Positions 4,641-8,446 of a DNA stretch of 8,446 nucleotides are shown here, one piece after another; within the stretch, counting starts at the first letter, position 1, and every line of letters begins with the position of its first letter. The notes under the pieces were generated by a model that worked only from the letters and a program-made list of their open reading frames with translations, was not told the origin of the DNA and did not search any database. This DNA is from CAYREE01 sp964423225 (GTDB taxonomy: Archaea > Altiarchaeota > Altiarchaeia > IMC4 > SCGC-AAA252-I15): NCBI GenBank assembly GCA_964423225.1, contig CAYREE010000104.1:1-8446 (forward strand). The letters are read 5' to 3'. Position numbers and translations under genes: made by a program.

Positions 4641-6719
4641 TTAATCCCAGAATCCAAAATCGTCAGCTATGCGTCGAGGCTCTGGATCGTTTCCACCACC
4701 TTTTGCGATAAGAAGATAAGTATGTCCTTCATCTCGAACAGTATCAAATAGTATTAGGTGAGGTGATCTATTATCATATGTTCTCTCGCTTTGCTTAATA
4801 TGCCCTATTATTTCCGCCTCAGTCTTATTCCTGTTTTGTTCTGGTCCGAACTTTAAGGCGATGACAAACCTAGCTTCATCATCCATCCTATAACGCAGCT
4901 TATTAAAGAAAGTAGATAATTCCGAACCATTATAATGCTGTAAAACATTCAGACACACACCACGATTGAACTTGCCTTCAGGAAGATCTTCAGTAATATC
5001 ACAGACAGACACATCAAACCCCCTATTCTTTGCTGCTACTACTATACTTTCAGAACTATCAAATCCCGATAATGTTCCTTTGAAACCATAGTTTCTTAGG
5101 CGTGCCATCATGTTTCCAAGACCGCATCCAAGATCCCAGAAGACATCAGAATCAGCAAGAGGCCTATCACGTGTAAGCATTGACTGAGCTTGCTCATATG
5201 CTGCGACATCGGGTTCAACATCCAAATCCCTTGGAGTCTGTGTCTTACGATCTACATCAAAGATGTTGTAGGCTGCAAGCTCTGGTGAGTATCTTCTGAC
5301 AAGCCTCCTCCTATCTCTAAATAGCATCCACTCATACAAGGGCACATCAGACTCCTCGATCCTCCCTAATGTTCTTCCCATTCCAGAACCCTGCATTTGA
5401 AATTGGAATAGATTAGTCCTGGGCCCATCGGCTTCCGCTGCATCAATATACAAAAATGTATCTCCCACAAATCCCTGATCATCCCTTATACGAACACGCG
5501 GAGCATAAACATACCCTGGGCCCATACGTCTACCAAAGCTTACAGTTGAAAAATGATCGTATACTAGTTCAGCCACACGGTCTCTGAATACTCTTGCATT
5601 CCCTACTCCGGTTTTTTCCATTGTCTCTACAGTATCATCAAGTAGCTTTAATGCCCGGCAATGAGAGATTGATGCTTCCATCCGTCCCTTAGACCAAAAA
5701 CCATCCTTGGTATCCCCAAACTCAGTCAATATTCCTCGGATTTGATTGAAGAATTTAGGGAATCCATCTGCTGACTTATCCCCAAGTCCTGCCATGACCT
5801 GACTTAATGGATCCCAGAATTCCTCTGCAGCCCGGGCAGGATACTTGCACATCGCCTCGTCGTCGTATTCCGGTGGACTGCCACAAGGCAACATTTTTCC
5901 TTCTAATGCCTGGCTCATCTCCTTGTCATACGACAGATTTGATGATGATCCATACCCCCATTGATGCCATTGGCTAGTGCAGAAATCACATATCTTTTGC
6001 ACATCAGCTTGTAAAACATCCTTTGGACTAGTGAATGAAACCGGTTCTATATCAGCTAATTGTAATTTATCAACGTGGTGAGATACTCTAAAAACTTGTT
6101 CTAATCTCTCATCACTATCCACATAATCACTTACAGCAATATCCCTAGCATTTGTAAAACTTTGATTATCTGCCTGACGAAGACTCTCAGATGCCTTATA
6201 TAGAATATCCTTGACCTTGCACGGATCTTGTGTCTTATCAACAATCTCTGCAAGTAGTGTCAATCGGTCATCATCAGTTAAAAGCTTGTTTTCAACACAT
6301 GATCCAAGGGCAGAAAAAGTCATTGAAGCAACATGTGGTTGATTATCTCTTTGCTCTGATGCCTTTCCAAGAATCCTTAAAACATTCTGCGATCCACGGA
6401 CTAATACATCCGCATTTTCACTTTCCAATATCTTCGAAACCTCATAAGCATCATAATCCCCAGCGAGACCAACAACCATTTTCATATTATCGATCCTACC
6501 ACTCAGATCCGCTAAAGGCATATCAAGAAGAACGCGCCTCACACCAGGATTAATATTAAAAGCCTCCCCGCGATGATCACGTAAACCATCCAAGACTTTT
6601 TCTTTCCGTCGAGCTTCGGATCCTCCAAGAGCACTTTGAAGTAAATGTGAGAGTTTACCAGCATCAGGCCTTTCTCCAGGAGATTGTTGGCCATCGCCAA
6701 AATGTGTGGAACCAGACAT
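4641..6719 (-). CDS. Uncharacterised 692-residue protein with a C-terminal SAM-dependent methyltransferase domain
   Basis: I do not recognise the full-length family. Residues 1-25 are polar and probably disordered. About 25-220 looks all-helical, with repeated helix pairs reminiscent of HEAT/ARM-like repeats. About 235-300 has cysteines C244, C247, C279 and C291 with an aromatic stretch (WHQWGYG), a possible metal site. About 390-480 is a mixed region with GPGYVYAPRVRI and FLYIDAAEADG. About 505-675 is a class I Rossmann methyltransferase: motif I DLGCGLGN (529-536), acidic residue D554 in GFDSSES, D574 in CDITEDLP and the NVLQHY segment (591-596). There is no signal peptide or membrane segment, so it is probably cytosolic. 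The substrate is unknown. A TATA-like box 26 bp upstream suggests its own leaderless transcript. Confidence 0.85.
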   Translation of the reverse strand: MSGSTHFGDGQQSPGERPDAGKLSHLLQSALGGSEARRKEKVLDGLRDHRGEAFNINPGVRRVLLDMPLADLSGRIDNMKMVVGLAGDYDAYEVSKILESENADVLVRGSQNVLRILGKASEQRDNQPHVASMTFSALGSCVENKLLTDDDRLTLLAEIVDKTQDPCKVKDILYKASESLRQADNQSFTNARDIAVSDYVDSDERLEQVFRVSHHVDKLQLADIEPVSFTSPKDVLQADVQKICDFCTSQWHQWGYGSSSNLSYDKEMSQALEGKMLPCGSPPEYDDEAMCKYPARAAEEFWDPLSQVMAGLGDKSADGFPKFFNQIRGILTEFGDTKDGFWSKGRMEASISHCRALKLLDDTVETMEKTGVGNARVFRDRVAELVYDHFSTVSFGRRMGPGYVYAPRVRIRDDQGFVGDTFLYIDAAEADGPRTNLFQFQMQGSGMGRTLGRIEESDVPLYEWMLFRDRRRLVRRYSPELAAYNIFDVDRKTQTPRDLDVEPDVAAYEQAQSMLTRDRPLADSDVFWDLGCGLGNMMARLRNYGFKGTLSGFDSSESIVVAAKNRGFDVSVCDITEDLPEGKFNRGVCLNVLQHYNGSELSTFFNKLRYRMDDEARFVIALKFGPEQNRNKTEAEIIGHIKQSERTYDNRSPHLILFDTVRDEGHTYLLIAKGGGNDPEPRRIADDFGFWD

Positions 6720-6740
6720 ATATGAGATTAGGAAGAATGC

Positions 6741-6750
6741 AATTATATGT
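6741..6750 (-). promoter_or_regulatory. TATA-like box for the 692-residue methyltransferase gene
   Basis: Minus-strand ACATATAATT is centred about 26 bp before the ATG at 6719, with no Shine-Dalgarno in the 36-bp gap after the EndoQ-like gene. This is the expected layout of a leaderless archaeal promoter. Confidence 0.5.
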
Positions 6751-6755
6751 AGAAT

Positions 6756-7979
6756 CTAGTATTCTCCTAGTGTCTTCTGTCCGCCACTCCAGTACTTGTC
6801 TTTCTCACCAGTGAGTGTTGGTTTACCATAGTTACCGCCACCGCCTGCAACATACTTCAAGCTTCCTGAACGCATCATTCCAATGATCTCTCCGACACGC
6901 TGGTTGATGCTACGCAGTTCAGCAAGATCAGCATCCAATAAAACATTGATCTCAGATCCAAACTTATTCACGTATTCCTCCCAGACAACCATGATCTTCT
7001 TTGCAGTGATTGTCTTCACTCCAGTAGCAAGCGAGATTACTTGAGCTAACGGTAGGATGTGAACATAGGGTGGGCGATGGTCCGGGTGTCTGGGTTTATC
7101 CCACGTTGCAAGCTCATCGATCCTAGCCTCAACACCCTTCTTGATTATACCCCTGCATTCAGGACAACGCCGCTTCAAATCCAATGCATCCTCAGTCCGA
7201 TACTTCAGATAACAACGTGAACATGCTGTAACATGATACTTCCCTTGAAACGGATTTAAACCAGCATTCAATACAAAACCCCTACCACCCTCCCGTTTAA
7301 TCGCCTTGACAACCTCGGTGAAAGAAGACTCCTTGACCTTGATCCTATTGAACTCTCTTCCAAGCCGATGCGGCCATGGGCTATGACAATCACTATTGGT
7401 CATGAAAGTCAGATCCTTCAATTCTTCGATGCGGTCAGCATGATGTGTATCAGCACTCAAACCCAACTCCAAGAAATATATGTGCTTCAAATTATCCTTA
7501 TAACAATCAGCCAGTGAATCATACTCCTTATAGACTGCAGTCCAAGGCGTGAACGCATGCGAAGGACCGATAATACCATCGACATCAAGGACATGGTCGA
7601 CCAGCTCTGCCCCATCCAACCGGATGTTAGGCCTGCCATCAGCATCAATGTTGACAGAATATGGTTTAAGGGATTCTCTTAGCTGTTGGGCTGAGGATAA
7701 TGAAGGAAGTAGGATTACATGATGGACACGTCGAGCATCCTCCACCTCAGTCTGCAAGATAAAACGCGTATTTGACCCTGATACTGTGAATAGTCCATCC
7801 TCCTCAGTTAAAAAGTCTTTCAAATGCCTTAACCAGGATTCATGGATACAATCCCCGGTTGCAACAATATCAAGACCCTTAAATGGCGCTTGCTCTGCTA
7901 TGATCGGCAGAGTCATATCCTTGGAGACCCCTCCACTATATCTTGAATGTATGTGGAAGTCAATGTTTAACTCTTTCAT
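6756..7979 (-). CDS. endoQ: Endonuclease Q-like PHP-domain protein (deaminated-DNA repair)
   Basis: Archaeal EndoQ cuts DNA on the 5' side of uracil, hypoxanthine and abasic sites, starting an alternative repair of deaminated bases. The 407 residues match the family's length of a little over 400. The PHP metal site shows H9 and H11 (DFHIHSRYSGG), D43 (ATGDCIH), E78 (QTEVED), H87, H141 (GPSHAFTPW) and D197/H199 (NSDCHSPWPHRLG). A zinc knuckle follows, with C253, C256, C272 and C275 (CSRC/CPEC). The C-terminal part is helical with a GVKTITAKKI segment. The last residues QKTLGEY resemble a PCNA-interacting box. The ATG at 7979 is chosen because AAAGGAG lies 5 nt upstream; ATG 7994 and GTG 7997 are alternatives. 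It follows the spermidine synthase-like gene directly, probably in one operon. Confidence 0.9.
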   Translation of the reverse strand: MKELNIDFHIHSRYSGGVSKDMTLPIIAEQAPFKGLDIVATGDCIHESWLRHLKDFLTEEDGLFTVSGSNTRFILQTEVEDARRVHHVILLPSLSSAQQLRESLKPYSVNIDADGRPNIRLDGAELVDHVLDVDGIIGPSHAFTPWTAVYKEYDSLADCYKDNLKHIYFLELGLSADTHHADRIEELKDLTFMTNSDCHSPWPHRLGREFNRIKVKESSFTEVVKAIKREGGRGFVLNAGLNPFQGKYHVTACSRCYLKYRTEDALDLKRRCPECRGIIKKGVEARIDELATWDKPRHPDHRPPYVHILPLAQVISLATGVKTITAKKIMVVWEEYVNKFGSEINVLLDADLAELRSINQRVGEIIGMMRSGSLKYVAGGGGNYGKPTLTGEKDKYWSGGQKTLGEY

Positions 7980-7984
7980 AATAG

Positions 7985-7991
7985 CTCCTTT
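7985..7991 (-). promoter_or_regulatory. Shine-Dalgarno deciding the EndoQ start
   Basis: Minus-strand AAAGGAG ends 5 nt before the ATG at 7979. The two upstream in-frame starts (7994, 7997) would place this sequence inside the coding region, so 7979 is preferred. Confidence 0.65.
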
Positions 7992-7993
7992 CA

Positions 7994-8446
7994 TCACATA
8001 ATACTCAAATAAAGATAGTCGATTGGAACATAATCATCAGACATGATGATACCATCATCAACAGAAAGTTGCGGAACATTATATCTAATCATCGATTTTA
8101 GATAGACTTTATCCAATAATTCTGTATTCCTCAACTTTTTAGATAGTTTCTTCTTCCCAGGAATAGGCTCATTCGATACTAAGATTAAAATATTCTGCAT
8201 ATTTGAAGCATCCTCATCAAGATGATACACATCCACATATTTGAATTCAGTTTGAAGAGTCTTCACAATAGATTGTGTTACAATAGACTTTGGACCTCTG
8301 ACATGAGATACGAGATTCAATAATAGTATGCCAGAAGAATCCATCACACCCGCAAGATCAGAAAAAAATTCCCTAGTAACAAGATGAGAAGGTATGCTAT
8401 ACTTTCCATTATACACATCCATCACAATATAATCATATTTCAAATT
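7994..8446 (-). CDS. Spermidine synthase-like protein, C-terminal part (runs off the window)
   Basis: The frame enters from the right edge without a start, so only about 150 C-terminal residues are present. YDYIVMDVYNG is the aspartate-bearing strand of the aminopropyltransferase Rossmann fold, followed by IPSHLVTREFFSDL and a GILLLNLVS strand, then the ending MSDDYVPIDYL. The last motif is typical of spermidine synthase-like proteins, including those fused to MFS-type membrane domains, where it appears as TDDYAPVDYL. Whether a membrane part exists lies outside the window. Family members transfer aminopropyl groups to polyamines, but many divergent ones are of unknown substrate. The stop lies 14 nt before the EndoQ ATG. 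Confidence 0.8.
   Translation of the reverse strand, partial: NLKYDYIVMDVYNGKYSIPSHLVTREFFSDLAGVMDSSGILLLNLVSHVRGPKSIVTQSIVKTLQTEFKYVDVYHLDEDASNMQNILILVSNEPIPGKKKLSKKLRNTELLDKVYLKSMIRYNVPQLSVDDGIIMSDDYVPIDYLYLSIM

Overview
The window reads as archaeal. Four features support this: an archaeal-type riboflavin synthase (RibC, paralogous to lumazine synthase), an endonuclease Q-like PHP protein, a textbook archaeal C/D box guide RNA, and TATA-like boxes about 26 bp upstream of several start codons, as expected for leaderless archaeal transcripts. Genes inside operons are instead joined by ATGA-type overlaps, some preceded by Shine-Dalgarno sequences. GC content is moderate, roughly 40% by eye. 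The lineage cannot be fixed from this sequence. Bacterial-type RibA (GTP cyclohydrolase II) and a fused deaminase-reductase RibD, together with archaeal RibC, make a mixed riboflavin pathway.

All protein genes lie on the minus strand, so the window is best read from its right end. First comes the C-terminus of a spermidine synthase-like protein (7994-8446, cut by the window edge). It is followed by an EndoQ-like deaminated-DNA endonuclease (6756-7979) and a 692-residue protein of unknown family with a C-terminal SAM methyltransferase domain (4641-6719), which probably has its own leaderless promoter.

Positions 4396-4640 are non-coding. They hold a plus-strand C/D box sRNA (4487-4546) with its own TATA-like box, a 20-bp inverted-repeat operator with a third half-site (4425-4451), the divergent rib promoter, and a GC-rich stretch of unclear role (4547-4615).

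The riboflavin operon runs ribB, ribC, ribH, ribA, ribD (4395 down to 1183) and would encode the enzymes from GTP and ribulose 5-phosphate to riboflavin, apart from the unlinked phosphatase step. In this sequence ribD is broken by one in-frame TAA codon inside the reductase domain, and the frame is intact on both sides.

An iron module follows: a DtxR-family regulator (697-1152), feoA (367-594) and the start of feoB (1-370). DtxR-like palindromes lie over the regulator's own start codon and three times in the gap before feoA, so this looks like an autoregulated ferrous-iron uptake unit. The observations most worth a second look are the guide RNA between the rib operon and the methyltransferase gene, the shared operator region, the ribD stop codon, the operator array before feoA, the unclassified 692-residue methyltransferase, and a PCNA-binding-like tail on EndoQ.
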